Shown: piece by piece, positions 1 to 8,380 of the stretch | How the letters are laid out: each line of letters opens with the position of its first letter | Position numbering within the stretch: position 1 is the stretch's first letter | Origin: a virus | Length of the DNA: 28,078 nucleotides | Direction: 5' to 3' (one strand) | Virus record (IMG/VR): IMGVR_UViG_3300025276_000165 | Location: 1 to 28,078 of that record | The notes under the pieces: generated by a model | The model's database searches: none | What the model was told of the DNA's origin: nothing | What the model saw: the letters and a program-made list of their open reading frames with translations, nothing else | Program-made: the position numbers and the translations under genes

Positions 1-1
1 T

Positions 2-538
2 AAACACCAGTGTTATTCCTGCGGAGTATCGTTAAGTTCAGGAGATAACTGGGCACCTTCTATGTCTGATAGAGGACAGAGGATGTGCAAAGGATGTTTT
101 AATGTTAAGCATAACAAAAAAAATGGGCCTACCAGAATGTATGTTAACGGTAAGTACATTCCAAAGACACACCCACTGTACAAGTCAGGACGTTACAAAG
201 GGTTTGAGGATGCAGCCTTTAGTTCCTTAGAGAACTACAAAGACAACCCACAGGGTCAGGTGTATATAATCACGAACCCTGCGTGGGAAGGTTGGGTAAA
301 GGTAGGCATGGCAGTAGATGCAAATGATAGGGCTGGTGGTTATCAAACATGCTCACCCTACAGGGACTACGAGATAGCATACGTTGTAGATACAGAAGAC
401 CGTAGAGCAACAGAAGCAGAAGCACATAGAAGGTTAGGTGATATCTTTGAACAACGGAACGAGTGGTTCAAGTGTGACGTAGAGATAGCTAAACGCTGGG
501 TAGATTCAGTGATTGGAGATTACGATGAAGAAAGGTAA
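2..538 (+). CDS. GIY-YIG (T5orf172-type) nuclease with zinc ribbon, 5'-truncated
   Basis: The open frame runs off the left edge. An ATG at 62 exists, but the codons before it are open and encode CYSC, which pairs with CKGC just after the ATG to make a C-x2-C...C-x2-C zinc ribbon, so the real start lies outside the window. The C-terminal half has the GIY-YIG layout of the T5orf172/MUG113 type: VYI in the first strand, WVKVG in the second, then an Arg (DRAGGYQT) and a Glu in the following helix (EAEAHRRL). The family consists of small metal-dependent endonucleases, often freestanding in phages; the zinc ribbon probably binds DNA. It is the first visible gene of the replication operon and overlaps the exonuclease gene by 14 bases. 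A role in homing, host DNA breakdown or repair cannot be told apart from sequence. Confidence 0.75.
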   Translation, partial: KHQCYSCGVSLSSGDNWAPSMSDRGQRMCKGCFNVKHNKKNGPTRMYVNGKYIPKTHPLYKSGRYKGFEDAAFSSLENYKDNPQGQVYIITNPAWEGWVKVGMAVDANDRAGGYQTCSPYRDYEIAYVVDTEDRRATEAEAHRRLGDIFEQRNEWFKCDVEIAKRWVDSVIGDYDEER

Positions 539-1271
539 ACCCTTTGACAAATGTTTTATTGATGCTGATTCACTTATCTATCGCATAGCTATGAAGGGCA
601 TTAGTTTAGAGACAGCTAAGAAGTATTATGATGAGGAGATAGAGAAGATAGGCTGGGACACTTGCAGTAGTGAAGTGTTCGTAGCTGTCAAAGGCTCAGG
701 TAACTTTCGTTATGAGATAGCTGAAGATTATAAGAACAACCGCAAACAACAAGGTGAAAAAGACCCTGATCCTAGGCTTACGAAAAGGCGTAAGGCAATC
801 AACGAGTACGCCTATAGCTTAGGCCACCATAAGTCAGACGGGTGTGAGGCAGATGATATAGTAAGCATCTGGGCGCAGGAAGCATTGGACGCTGAAGAAC
901 ACTTTGTCATTGCTCATATAGATAAAGACATTGACATGGTGGAAGGTTGGCATTATAACTACAACAAAAAAACTTTATACCACACAAGTAAAGAACAAGG
1001 TCACTACAGGATGTGTTTACAAATGCTTACTGGTGACTCTACTGATAAGATTCAAGGGATTGTAGGTGTAGGTATTAAGACAGCAGAAAAGCTATTGGAT
1101 GAAGTTCCTGCTGTTGAGATGATAGGTAAAGTACAAGAGGCTTGGGAGAAAGCACATCCTGATGACTGGAACGAAAGGTTAGAGGTTTGTTGGAACTTGC
1201 TATACATGAGGCGTAACTGGGACAGCTTCCACAGACTGACTATAAAGGATGAACTCAATGGCATCTTTTAG
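525..1271 (+). CDS. 5'-3' exonuclease, FEN/T7 gp6-like
   Basis: A 248-aa protein with the features of the FEN superfamily that includes T7 gp6 and the Pol I 5' nuclease. Acidic metal ligands are visible at D13 (IDADSL), E108-D110-D111 (CEADD), D133/D135 (HIDKDID) and D171/D174 (TGDSTDK). They are followed by a helix-three-turn-helix, IVGVGIKTAEKLL (179-191), that grips DNA. Such enzymes remove RNA primers and resect or degrade DNA 5'-3' in phage replication. A TTG at 513 could extend the frame, but GGAG at 515-518 sits 6 bases before the ATG at 525, so I take 525 as the start. It overlaps the upstream nuclease gene by 14 bases and the endonuclease I gene by 14 bases, so translation is probably coupled. 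Confidence 0.9.
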   Translation: MKKGKPFDKCFIDADSLIYRIAMKGISLETAKKYYDEEIEKIGWDTCSSEVFVAVKGSGNFRYEIAEDYKNNRKQQGEKDPDPRLTKRRKAINEYAYSLGHHKSDGCEADDIVSIWAQEALDAEEHFVIAHIDKDIDMVEGWHYNYNKKTLYHTSKEQGHYRMCLQMLTGDSTDKIQGIVGVGIKTAEKLLDEVPAVEMIGKVQEAWEKAHPDDWNERLEVCWNLLYMRRNWDSFHRLTIKDELNGIF

Positions 1272-1626
1272 ATCAGGGCTGGAGAAGAAGTTATCAGAGA
1301 AACTAGACGGACAGTACAAGTTTGAACCTTACGGACTGCCCTATACCACACACAGGAAGTACCTACCGGACTTCGTACACGAAGACAAGGCAGTACTGAT
1401 AGAGTGCAAAGGTTTCTTTAGAGTAGGTGACACACAGAAGTACAAGGCAATCAAACAATCCATGCCGGAGTGGGAGATAATCTTTGTGTTGTCAAACCCT
1501 AGCAAGAGGGTACGGAAAGGTGGTAAGATTACAATGGGTGAGTGGTGCGACAAGGAAGGCTTTAAGCATTACACACTTAACACATCTAAAGAGATGACCA
1601 AGTACATCAAAGGGAAGAAAGTATGA
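1258..1626 (+). CDS. Endonuclease I, T7 gp3-like Holliday junction resolvase
   Basis: A 122-aa protein resembling T7 endonuclease I, which cuts branched DNA and helps break host DNA and debranch replicating phage DNA before packaging. It begins with FRSGLE, as in the family, and carries the PD-(D/E)XK pattern: E9, D38 (LPDF), E49 and K51 (IECKG), matching T7 E20/D55/E65/K67 in order. The later GGKITMGEWCDKEG segment also fits the family. An earlier in-frame ATG at 1249 is possible, but AAAGGA (1244-1249) is spaced correctly for the ATG at 1258. It lies directly after the FEN exonuclease; the same pair works together in T7. The stop codon overlaps the next ATG (ATGA). Confidence 0.88.
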   Translation: MASFRSGLEKKLSEKLDGQYKFEPYGLPYTTHRKYLPDFVHEDKAVLIECKGFFRVGDTQKYKAIKQSMPEWEIIFVLSNPSKRVRKGGKITMGEWCDKEGFKHYTLNTSKEMTKYIKGKKV

Positions 1627-1793
1627 AGGCTCTTACTCTTGAAGAACTTAAAGAAAGATTATTAAAATACCTAGATCAAGACTTGATGTGTGAACTGTTA
1701 GATGTTTCAACGCATGATCTAATAGAAGCTTTTGAAGGTAGAATAATTAGAAACTTTGATAGAATTGCAGAGGATTTTGAAGATGAGTATTAA
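1623..1793 (+). CDS. 56-aa hypothetical protein
   Basis: Small frame starting at an ATGA overlap with the endonuclease I gene and ending with an 11-base overlap into the DUF3310 gene, so it fills the space exactly. The product starts MKALTLEELKERLLKYL and is acidic and apparently all-helical (LEELKERLLKYLDQDLMCEL). It has no signal peptide or membrane segment. The D-x2-L...L-x2-A-F-x-GRI pattern in the second half (HDLIEAFEGRI) looks like a small helical module, but I do not recognise a named family. Tight packing between two known genes and coupled start and stop codons support it as real. The function is unknown; a replication accessory role is suggested only by position. Confidence 0.75.
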   Translation: MKALTLEELKERLLKYLDQDLMCELLDVSTHDLIEAFEGRIIRNFDRIAEDFEDEY

Positions 1794-2100
1794 TAACGCA
1801 ACAAGATTTGAATGGGACAGAGCAACCAACAAGACAGGACTAGAGCCTTGGGCTACAATGGCTGAAGAAGAACAAGAAGACATGGTAGGTGCGCCCAAGC
1901 ATTACAACTCAGGCAACATAGAGTGTATTGATGCAATAGAGGAGTCCATGTCCAGTGTTGCATTCAAGGGCTACCTCAAAGGCAATTGCATGAAGTACCT
2001 GTGGCGCTATGACTACAAGGGCAAGCAGGTGGAGGACTTACAGAAAGCAGGTTGGTACTTACGTAAATTAACAGAGATGGTAACAGAGGAGAACACATAA
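1783..2100 (+). CDS. DUF3310 protein (T7 gp1.7-related nucleotide kinase type)
   Basis: A 105-aa protein. Its C-terminal ~65 residues match the DUF3310 pattern: HYNSGNIECIDAIE, then GYLKGNCMKYLWRYDYKG, then DLQKAGWYLRKL. This domain occurs in T7 gp1.7, reported to phosphorylate dGMP and dTMP, and is often annotated as nucleotide kinase. No P-loop is visible, in line with T7 gp1.7, which lacks one. The ATG at 1783 is preferred over an upstream non-ATG start at 1756 because AGAGGA (1769-1774) lies 8 bases before it. It sits directly before the ribonucleotide reductase (TAATG junction), which fits a role in making dNTPs. The fold is sure; the activity is inferred from the family. Confidence 0.82.
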   Translation: MSINNATRFEWDRATNKTGLEPWATMAEEEQEDMVGAPKHYNSGNIECIDAIEESMSSVAFKGYLKGNCMKYLWRYDYKGKQVEDLQKAGWYLRKLTEMVTEENT

Positions 2101-3980
2101 TGGATCAGTACCAACAGTTTATACACAAGAGCAGATACGCACGATGGATACCTGAAGCAGGTAGACGCGAGACATGGGAGGAAACAGTACAAAGATATGT
2201 AGACTTCTGGACGGAACGTGGACAGATAGACGACAAGGTAGCTAGTAAACTGTACAAGGCTATACATAACCTAGACGTTATGCCGTCCATGCGCTGCATG
2301 ATGACAGCAGGAGTAGCGTTAGACAAGGATAACGTAGCAGGATTCAACTGTAGCTACCTAGCCATTGACTCACCGCGCAGCTTTGACGAGCTGATGTATG
2401 TCCTGATGTGTGGTACAGGTGTAGGCTTCAGTGTTGAACGTAACTTCATCACCAAGCTACCTGTCATTGCAGAGACATTCCACAAGACTGACAGCACCAT
2501 TGTCGTGTCGGACAGTAAGATAGGGTGGGCCTCTGCATTCCGTGAGCTTATCGCTATGCTCTACGCAGGTAAGATACCTAACTGGGACATGAGCAAGGTA
2601 CGTCTGTCCGGTGAGAGACTTAAGACCTTCGGTGGTAGAGCCAGTGGCCCTGAGCCTTTGATTGATCTGTTCAACTTCTGTGTTGAGAAGTTCAGCAAGG
2701 CAGCAGGACGCAAGCTGACCAGCATTGAGTGTCACGATGTTGTGTGTAAGATTGCTGACATTGTAGTTGTAGGTGGTGTTAGACGTTCAGCATTGATCAG
2801 CCTGTCTAATCTATCTGACCCACGTATGGCTAAGGCCAAGTCAGGTAACTGGTGGGAGCTGGAAGGACAGCGTAGACTAGCCAACAACAGCGTAGCATAC
2901 ACAGAGAAGCCAGACTTTGAGTCATTCCTGTCAGAGATGCAGACAATGTACGAGAGTAAGGCAGGTGAGCGTGGTATCTTTAGTCGTGTAGCAGCACAGA
3001 AGATAGCAGCACGTAACGGACGTAGAGATGCAGAGCAGGACTTTGGTACTAACCCATGCTCAGAGATCATCCTACGCAGTAATCAGTTCTGTAACCTGTC
3101 AGAGATTGTTGTCCGTGAAGATGACACACTCAAGACACTGAAGGCTAAGGCAGAGATTGCGTCCATCATAGGTACGCTACAGGCTACGTTAACAGACTTT
3201 AGATACCTGCGTAACATATGGAAAAGAAACACTGAGGAAGAGGCATTGCTGGGCGTTAGCATGACAGGTATAATGGATCACTACCTTCTGAGTAAGGGAG
3301 AGTCAAAGGACTTGTCGAAGTGGCTAGAGGAGATAAGAGATGTTTGTGTGGAGACTAATAGATCATGGGCTGCAACACTTGGGATTGCTCAATCTGCGGC
3401 TATTACATGCGTTAAGCCAAGCGGTACTGTTTCTCAGCTTGTCGATTCTGCTTCTGGCATCCATCCTCGCTTCTCTGAGTATTACATTCGCAGAGTACGT
3501 AGTGACAACAAAGACCCGCTTGCAGTCTTCATGTCCAACATGGGCTTCCCTGTGGAACAAGACCTGATGAGTCCATCGTCATCTGTGTTTAGCTTCCCTG
3601 TGAAAGCACCAAGCACTAGTGTGACGGTTAAACAAGTAGGAGCAATGCAACAGTTAGAACTTTGGAAAGCATATCAGAACCACTGGTGCGAACACAAACC
3701 AAGCATCACTGTTTATTATACTGATAGCGAGTTCTTGCAGATAGCTCAGTGGATATGGGATAACTTCGAACTGTGTAGTGGTATTAGTTTGTTGCCATTT
3801 AGTGATCATGTATATCAACAAGCTCCGTATGAGGACATCACTGCTGAGAAGTACAAAGAGTTAGTAGCAGCAATGCCAGTGGATGTTAAGTGGACTGACC
3901 TAGAACAGTACGAGAAGGAAGACAACACGACAGGTAGTCAAGAGTTAGCATGTGTAGGGGGTGCATGTGAAATAGTATAG
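2100..3980 (+). CDS. nrdJ: Adenosylcobalamin-dependent (class II) ribonucleotide reductase
   Basis: A 626-aa enzyme that reduces ribonucleotides to deoxyribonucleotides using a cobalamin-generated thiyl radical. The visible catalytic set is C84 (FNCSY), the NPCSE motif with radical-site C320 and E322, C331 eleven residues later (QFCNLSE), KPSGT at 439-443, and the C-terminal shuttle pair C618-VGGA-C623. The spacing of the radical cysteine to its partner and of the tail pair matches the monomeric Lactobacillus leichmannii enzyme (C408/C419 and C731/C736). It is shorter than that enzyme (~740 aa), as usual for phage forms. It begins at a TAATG overlap with the DUF3310 gene and is the last gene of the operon before the terminator. 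Activity should need cobalamin and a reductant from the host. Confidence 0.95.
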   Translation: MDQYQQFIHKSRYARWIPEAGRRETWEETVQRYVDFWTERGQIDDKVASKLYKAIHNLDVMPSMRCMMTAGVALDKDNVAGFNCSYLAIDSPRSFDELMYVLMCGTGVGFSVERNFITKLPVIAETFHKTDSTIVVSDSKIGWASAFRELIAMLYAGKIPNWDMSKVRLSGERLKTFGGRASGPEPLIDLFNFCVEKFSKAAGRKLTSIECHDVVCKIADIVVVGGVRRSALISLSNLSDPRMAKAKSGNWWELEGQRRLANNSVAYTEKPDFESFLSEMQTMYESKAGERGIFSRVAAQKIAARNGRRDAEQDFGTNPCSEIILRSNQFCNLSEIVVREDDTLKTLKAKAEIASIIGTLQATLTDFRYLRNIWKRNTEEEALLGVSMTGIMDHYLLSKGESKDLSKWLEEIRDVCVETNRSWAATLGIAQSAAITCVKPSGTVSQLVDSASGIHPRFSEYYIRRVRSDNKDPLAVFMSNMGFPVEQDLMSPSSSVFSFPVKAPSTSVTVKQVGAMQQLELWKAYQNHWCEHKPSITVYYTDSEFLQIAQWIWDNFELCSGISLLPFSDHVYQQAPYEDITAEKYKELVAAMPVDVKWTDLEQYEKEDNTTGSQELACVGGACEIV

Positions 3981-3988
3981 ATAAAACT

Positions 3989-4016
3989 AAGGGGCCTTAA
4001 GTGGCCCCTTTTTTTT
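3989..4016. terminator. Intrinsic terminator between convergent operons
   Basis: An 8-bp stem AAGGGGCC / GGCCCCTT with a 6-base loop (TTAAGT) is followed on the + strand by a run of eight T (4009-4016). It starts 8 bases after the ribonucleotide reductase stop and reaches the stop codon of the convergent 1031-aa virion gene. On the - strand the same stem is followed by AGTTTTAT, a weaker U-tract, so it may stop both converging transcripts. Confidence 0.9.
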
Positions 4017-7000
4017 ACATTGCTCTACGTAAATCTCTGTCCTTCATTTCTTTAAGTTTCTTAGCTTGCTGCTTTTCTACAAAGTCTTCAGCTCCTCCAC
4101 CCATAAAGTTATACCAAGCTGCACCAACCACAGGAAGTACACCGGACATGTTTTTCTTTACAACGTCCCAATCTATTTCTTCGTTTGTCAGTTCTACCGC
4201 TGTTTTACCTACTTTATTCATTACAGAAAGTCCCGGGGGTGCTACTGTGTTGGCGATGAAAGAACCAACATCTCCGACTGCTAAATACTTTTCTCTAGAG
4301 TATTCATTTAAGAAAAGAATCTTCAGCATGTACTCAGCAACAGCGTCAGGGAAAGTCTCAACAAGGTTCTCTCCGCTAGACAAGTCTACATCCATAGCCT
4401 CTGTATCAAAGCCGCCTTTAAGAAGCTTTCTTGTTTCTTCTACTGTTGCTCCCATGCCTCCTACAAATAAAGTATATCTTGCTGCATTCTCTAGTGCTTG
4501 TTTATAGTTTCCTTTACGTGCTTGATCTACAATGTCGGTACGCATAACATTGAGCTGCTTCAGGGCAAAAGATTTAAAAGAATAAAAGATACGCCCATTA
4601 GGTACTTTTAAATAACCAGCAGGCATTTCAGATAAAGAGATAGGCTGTATGTCTGACAAGTCATTCCAGAGCATGAGCTTAACATTCTCTGTCATCTCTC
4701 CTCTACGTAAGTCACCCAGTAGGTTATCCATCTCATCACCAAACACTTCCTTATGTTTATCTACTAGTTTTTTAGGGTCTTTTATTGCCTGCTTAGTGGC
4801 TTTAGTTAAACCGGATTGAATAAGGACGTTCTTACCTAGCTTATCTATATCTGTAAACAAAGCCAATTTCATAAACTTATTTGTAGCCTTACTCATACCT
4901 CCTGAATTATTAAACTCAGCAGCTACTTTGTTAAGTAAACCTAAGTCATCTACAGTTACTAAAGCTTTTGAGTTACGTGTGACTAAAGCCTTAAGTGTAT
5001 TACCTAAACCATTAACATACATTGACTGACCTAGGTCTGCCAACTGTATAGCTGCGGATTGAAACTGAGCCAGAAGTACTGCTGTCTGTCCATCTCTAAT
5101 TACAGCAGCTAGTCCACCCATTGCTTGTTCGCCTTCATTGAAACGAACGCCCAACAACAAACGTAAGTGGTCTGCTTGGTCATAATTTATTTGGTTGTTC
5201 TTTACTAGCTGTGCAACCAAGTTACCTACGCTACCGTCTACATCTATAGTACCGTCAGTTTTCTCTGCTAAAGATTTATTAGTATTAAAGAAGTTACGTT
5301 TTGCAATTTCTTGTTCCATCCTATCAGTATACATAGAAAGAGAGGTAGCACCATCATGGTAAAACTCTTGTAGTTCTGGAGGTATCCTGTCAATCACGCG
5401 ACCAGCTTCTACTCTGGAAGGGCCTCCGACACCTGATCTACTCTTCTGATACATCTTGTTAATGACATCAGCAATAACTTCTTCATCTAACGCTTGTACT
5501 TCAACGCCTTGTTTCTTTGCAATCTTCCTTAAGGCTGCTTCTACAGGCTTACGCAAGGTACTACCCATTGCTTCCTTCAACCCTTCTAAATCTTTCACAG
5601 CCCTTGGGAAATAGTTTTCTATGTAACCTACCTTAATGCCTGCGGTTTTGGCTCGTGTGTATAGGTCATCTAAGATTTCTTTAATAATAGGAGTCTTACT
5701 ATCTTGAGAAATTAATTGTTTAGCTAAGAAAGGTAATTTTTCCTGAGCTAACTTAGCCCCCCTTAAGAACTCTCCACTTTGTAGTGCGTTATCCACCTCA
5801 CGATAGGCTGCTTTTTCTTCGTCAGTCCCTTTCTTTAAGATGCGCTGGGTTTCTGTGAGGTAGCCCTTAGTTTTATCCTTAGACCTAGCCACACGCACAC
5901 TAGCATTAAACTCATACTTACGTAACGCACCAAAGACTGGCTGGCTAATCTTTTTAATAGTTGCTGTTACGGGGGAAGCTAAGTAATCAAAAGCCTTACC
6001 CAATTTAGTAGTAGACTCTAAAGGATTATTTCGCATAGACAAGCGAGTAATAGCTGTTTTCTTTTGTGGCATCGTAGGCTTCCATGTTGCCTTGGCTAAC
6101 ACGTCTACAATTTCCTCAGGTTTAAGACCTAGTTCTTGATAAGTTTCAGAGAGTGTTTGCTTCTTTGTCTTACCTTCAGCTATCTTTTCATCAAACTTTC
6201 TTTCCATCTTACCGACTATCTTATTAGCAGACTTAGTGCTGCCTTCCTTAGCCATTACTTTTGTAACCTTGTTTGACAAAGCCCTTGCTGCTATAACAGG
6301 AGCAGTTGCTATCGCTCTAGTAGCACGAACAGGTGCGCCAAATAAGGGGCCAGCGAGTGTACCAAACAGAGTAGACTTACCAACTGAGCCTAAGTCTTTT
6401 TCTTTTTCCATAGCAAGCTGGGCTGACAGCTCCATCTGTCCAGTAATGAAACCACCTATTCCCATCATTGCAGGTAGAGATTTACCTATGGGAGCTAACA
6501 GTGTAGGCGTTGCTCCTTCAGCAAGTAAATCCCCAACCATCATTAAGGTCGCGTCTTCACCACCAGCAGCTTCTTGAAGTGCAACAACTTCAGCTTTAGC
6601 TTCTCTCATTGTGGCTTCTCTACGAGCGTTCATCATCAACATACGATTGTCAAAATCAGCAGCCATAAACTCATCGCCATAGTACTCTTCCGCAGATACT
6701 AATCGACCACCTTTAGATATAGCTTCTGATGCACTATCTGTACGAGTACCCTCATCATCTACCCAACTACCTGTAGGGCTGACAGCCTCCAACATGCTAG
6801 ACCAGCGTTGGAAATCAGCAGTTCCTAAGTCAAATCCTAAGCCTATCTCATCCTTTCTTTTTAGCTGACCTGTAGTTCCATCAGGTAAAGTAGCTTCTCT
6901 AACTTCTGGATCAGGTCCATAGCCTAAGTAATTAGTTAAAGCTACACCAAAACCACCACCGCCCATAGGGGTAACGGAAACAGGTGCTTCTGATTCTGAG

Positions 7001-7110
7001 TACTCAACAACTTCATTAGTTTTAAAAGGGTTAAAGTCTACAGGTGTTACTTTAACAGCAGCGCCAGTGTCCTTAAAAGGGTTAAAGTCTACAGGAGTAA
7101 GTTTAGCCAT
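4015..7110 (-). CDS. Large internal virion-type protein (1031 aa)
   Basis: The last gene of the late block. Its length, helical make-up and position after the nozzle and two other large virion genes match the big internal virion proteins of T7-like podoviruses, which are ejected with DNA to build a channel through the cell envelope. I see no lysozyme or transglycosylase motif. The N-terminus has two copies of TPVDFNPFK (residues 5-13 and 22-30). A hydrophobic Gly/Ala-rich stretch around 195-235 (LLAPIGKSLPAMMGIGGFITG) could be membrane-active. The rest is mostly charged helix. The stop codon touches the bidirectional terminator. The virion assignment is by context; similarity to a named family is not claimed. 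Confidence 0.7.
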   Translation of the reverse strand: MAKLTPVDFNPFKDTGAAVKVTPVDFNPFKTNEVVEYSESEAPVSVTPMGGGGFGVALTNYLGYGPDPEVREATLPDGTTGQLKRKDEIGLGFDLGTADFQRWSSMLEAVSPTGSWVDDEGTRTDSASEAISKGGRLVSAEEYYGDEFMAADFDNRMLMMNARREATMREAKAEVVALQEAAGGEDATLMMVGDLLAEGATPTLLAPIGKSLPAMMGIGGFITGQMELSAQLAMEKEKDLGSVGKSTLFGTLAGPLFGAPVRATRAIATAPVIAARALSNKVTKVMAKEGSTKSANKIVGKMERKFDEKIAEGKTKKQTLSETYQELGLKPEEIVDVLAKATWKPTMPQKKTAITRLSMRNNPLESTTKLGKAFDYLASPVTATIKKISQPVFGALRKYEFNASVRVARSKDKTKGYLTETQRILKKGTDEEKAAYREVDNALQSGEFLRGAKLAQEKLPFLAKQLISQDSKTPIIKEILDDLYTRAKTAGIKVGYIENYFPRAVKDLEGLKEAMGSTLRKPVEAALRKIAKKQGVEVQALDEEVIADVINKMYQKSRSGVGGPSRVEAGRVIDRIPPELQEFYHDGATSLSMYTDRMEQEIAKRNFFNTNKSLAEKTDGTIDVDGSVGNLVAQLVKNNQINYDQADHLRLLLGVRFNEGEQAMGGLAAVIRDGQTAVLLAQFQSAAIQLADLGQSMYVNGLGNTLKALVTRNSKALVTVDDLGLLNKVAAEFNNSGGMSKATNKFMKLALFTDIDKLGKNVLIQSGLTKATKQAIKDPKKLVDKHKEVFGDEMDNLLGDLRRGEMTENVKLMLWNDLSDIQPISLSEMPAGYLKVPNGRIFYSFKSFALKQLNVMRTDIVDQARKGNYKQALENAARYTLFVGGMGATVEETRKLLKGGFDTEAMDVDLSSGENLVETFPDAVAEYMLKILFLNEYSREKYLAVGDVGSFIANTVAPPGLSVMNKVGKTAVELTNEEIDWDVVKKNMSGVLPVVGAAWYNFMGGGAEDFVEKQQAKKLKEMKDRDLRRAM
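7022..7095 (-). repeat. Two 23-bp exact direct repeats at the N-terminus of the 1031-aa gene
   Basis: The same 23 bases occur at 7022-7044 and 7073-7095, offset 51 bp (17 codons), so both are read in the same frame and give TPVDFNPFK twice within the first 30 residues. The identity at DNA level, including third codon positions, suggests recent duplication. Confidence 0.9.
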
Positions 7111-7115
7111 TGTTC

Positions 7116-8378
7116 CTAATCCTCTTCTACTTGTGAGTAGCTTCCGTCTGCATTTGTAATATAATAATTACCATCGTTACCTAGTTGTGCATTTGGGTAT
7201 TCGTTTAAAATAGACTGAGGTATTTTAGCAGTAGGAGGTGCGTTAGCCACAGCTTCTGATGTATCCTCAGGGTTTAGTCCTGTACCTTCAGGAGTTGGGT
7301 TGTATACAGTATTTGTGCCGTAGACAATTCCGTCTACCTCAGTTACATTCTTTAAAAATATTTCTTTAACTGCTAGTTGTCTAGCTTGATACTCGTCTGT
7401 GCCTGCCTTAGTAAGCTCTTTAGTTCGTTGAGCTACCATGTTTATAAGTTCTGTTTTCTTGAACTGTTCTAAGTTCGTCCAAGCATTGTTATTAGATCCA
7501 CCCTCTTCCAATACAGCAATTTCAAGAGCAGCCTGTGCATCAGTAAGGTCTTGTTTAGCAGTCTCAATTCCTTTATTGTCTTCAGTTTTGCTAGCGTCCG
7601 CAGGTAAGGGTAAATAAGTAACACCACCCTCTCCATCATTTGCTTGATACAGCATAGCAGCAGGGTTAGTTCCTACGTCTACCATACCACCCCAAACTGT
7701 AGTGCCGTTTTCTAAAGTATACTGTGATTGTGCCTGTACGTTTATTTCAGAAGACTCTGCTTTCCTATGAACATCAGCTACAATCTTAAAAGCCGCAGCA
7801 GACATGCCACCAAAATGTCCAGCCCTCACCTTACTAAAGAAAGGAGTGTCTTTTAATCCAAATGCTGACACTATAGCTACCTGTTGATTAATAGAGGTTT
7901 CTTTTTTACCAGCATCAGTAACCTGCTGATTCTTCTCTGCGGCTTCTGCTCTTCTTCTCTCACCATCTGTAGTAAGAACAAGCTGCTGCCCTTGTGCTAG
8001 TGTCATCTCTCCTTCCATTAAAGCCTTGGCTTGCTCTGGCATCCCTCTTTCAACTAATCTATCCGCTGTACCTTCGGTAGCTTTAGCTAGTTTAGCAGCA
8101 TCTGCTGCACCCTTAGCAATGCGAGCTGCACCAGCATAGTCTCCTTTAGCCATTAGAATCTTAGCTATCTTGTCTGCATCTTTAACAGGATCAAGACTAC
8201 CTAAAGCTACTTTTAGTTGCTCTTGGTTTGTTTGTTGACCTGTTATTCCACGGATACCACCCTGCATCATACGAGAAGCATTAGCGCCTAAGGCCAACTG
8301 CTGCTGCTGCATGTTCATCCGTGGATCAATACCTTGAGGAGATATACCTGTTAACATACCTGCTAAATCTTGTGCCAT
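7116..8378 (-). CDS. Putative virion protein (420 aa)
   Basis: Lies between two other large late genes with 2- and 5-base gaps, so it is co-transcribed with them. The N-terminal ~50 residues are rich in Gln and Met (MNMQQQQLALG). The middle is alanine-rich helix with degenerate repeats of the type KGDYAGAARIAKGAADAAKLAK (residues ~73-95), and the C-terminus is acidic and proline-rich, ending SQVEED. There is no signal peptide, membrane segment or enzymatic motif. Its place between the Gln-rich 632-aa protein and the 1031-aa protein is where podoviruses keep internal core proteins (compare T7 gp14-gp15-gp16). I do not recognise a family; the virion role is by context only. Confidence 0.6.
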   Translation of the reverse strand: MAQDLAGMLTGISPQGIDPRMNMQQQQLALGANASRMMQGGIRGITGQQTNQEQLKVALGSLDPVKDADKIAKILMAKGDYAGAARIAKGAADAAKLAKATEGTADRLVERGMPEQAKALMEGEMTLAQGQQLVLTTDGERRRAEAAEKNQQVTDAGKKETSINQQVAIVSAFGLKDTPFFSKVRAGHFGGMSAAAFKIVADVHRKAESSEINVQAQSQYTLENGTTVWGGMVDVGTNPAAMLYQANDGEGGVTYLPLPADASKTEDNKGIETAKQDLTDAQAALEIAVLEEGGSNNNAWTNLEQFKKTELINMVAQRTKELTKAGTDEYQARQLAVKEIFLKNVTEVDGIVYGTNTVYNPTPEGTGLNPEDTSEAVANAPPTAKIPQSILNEYPNAQLGNDGNYYITNADGSYSQVEED

Positions 8379-8380
8379 TA

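Noticed and set aside
4001-4507. Long open frame on the + strand opposite the 1031-aa gene
   Set aside because: Begins inside the terminator, has no ribosome site, and is Ser/Phe-rich antisense of a clearly coding gene.
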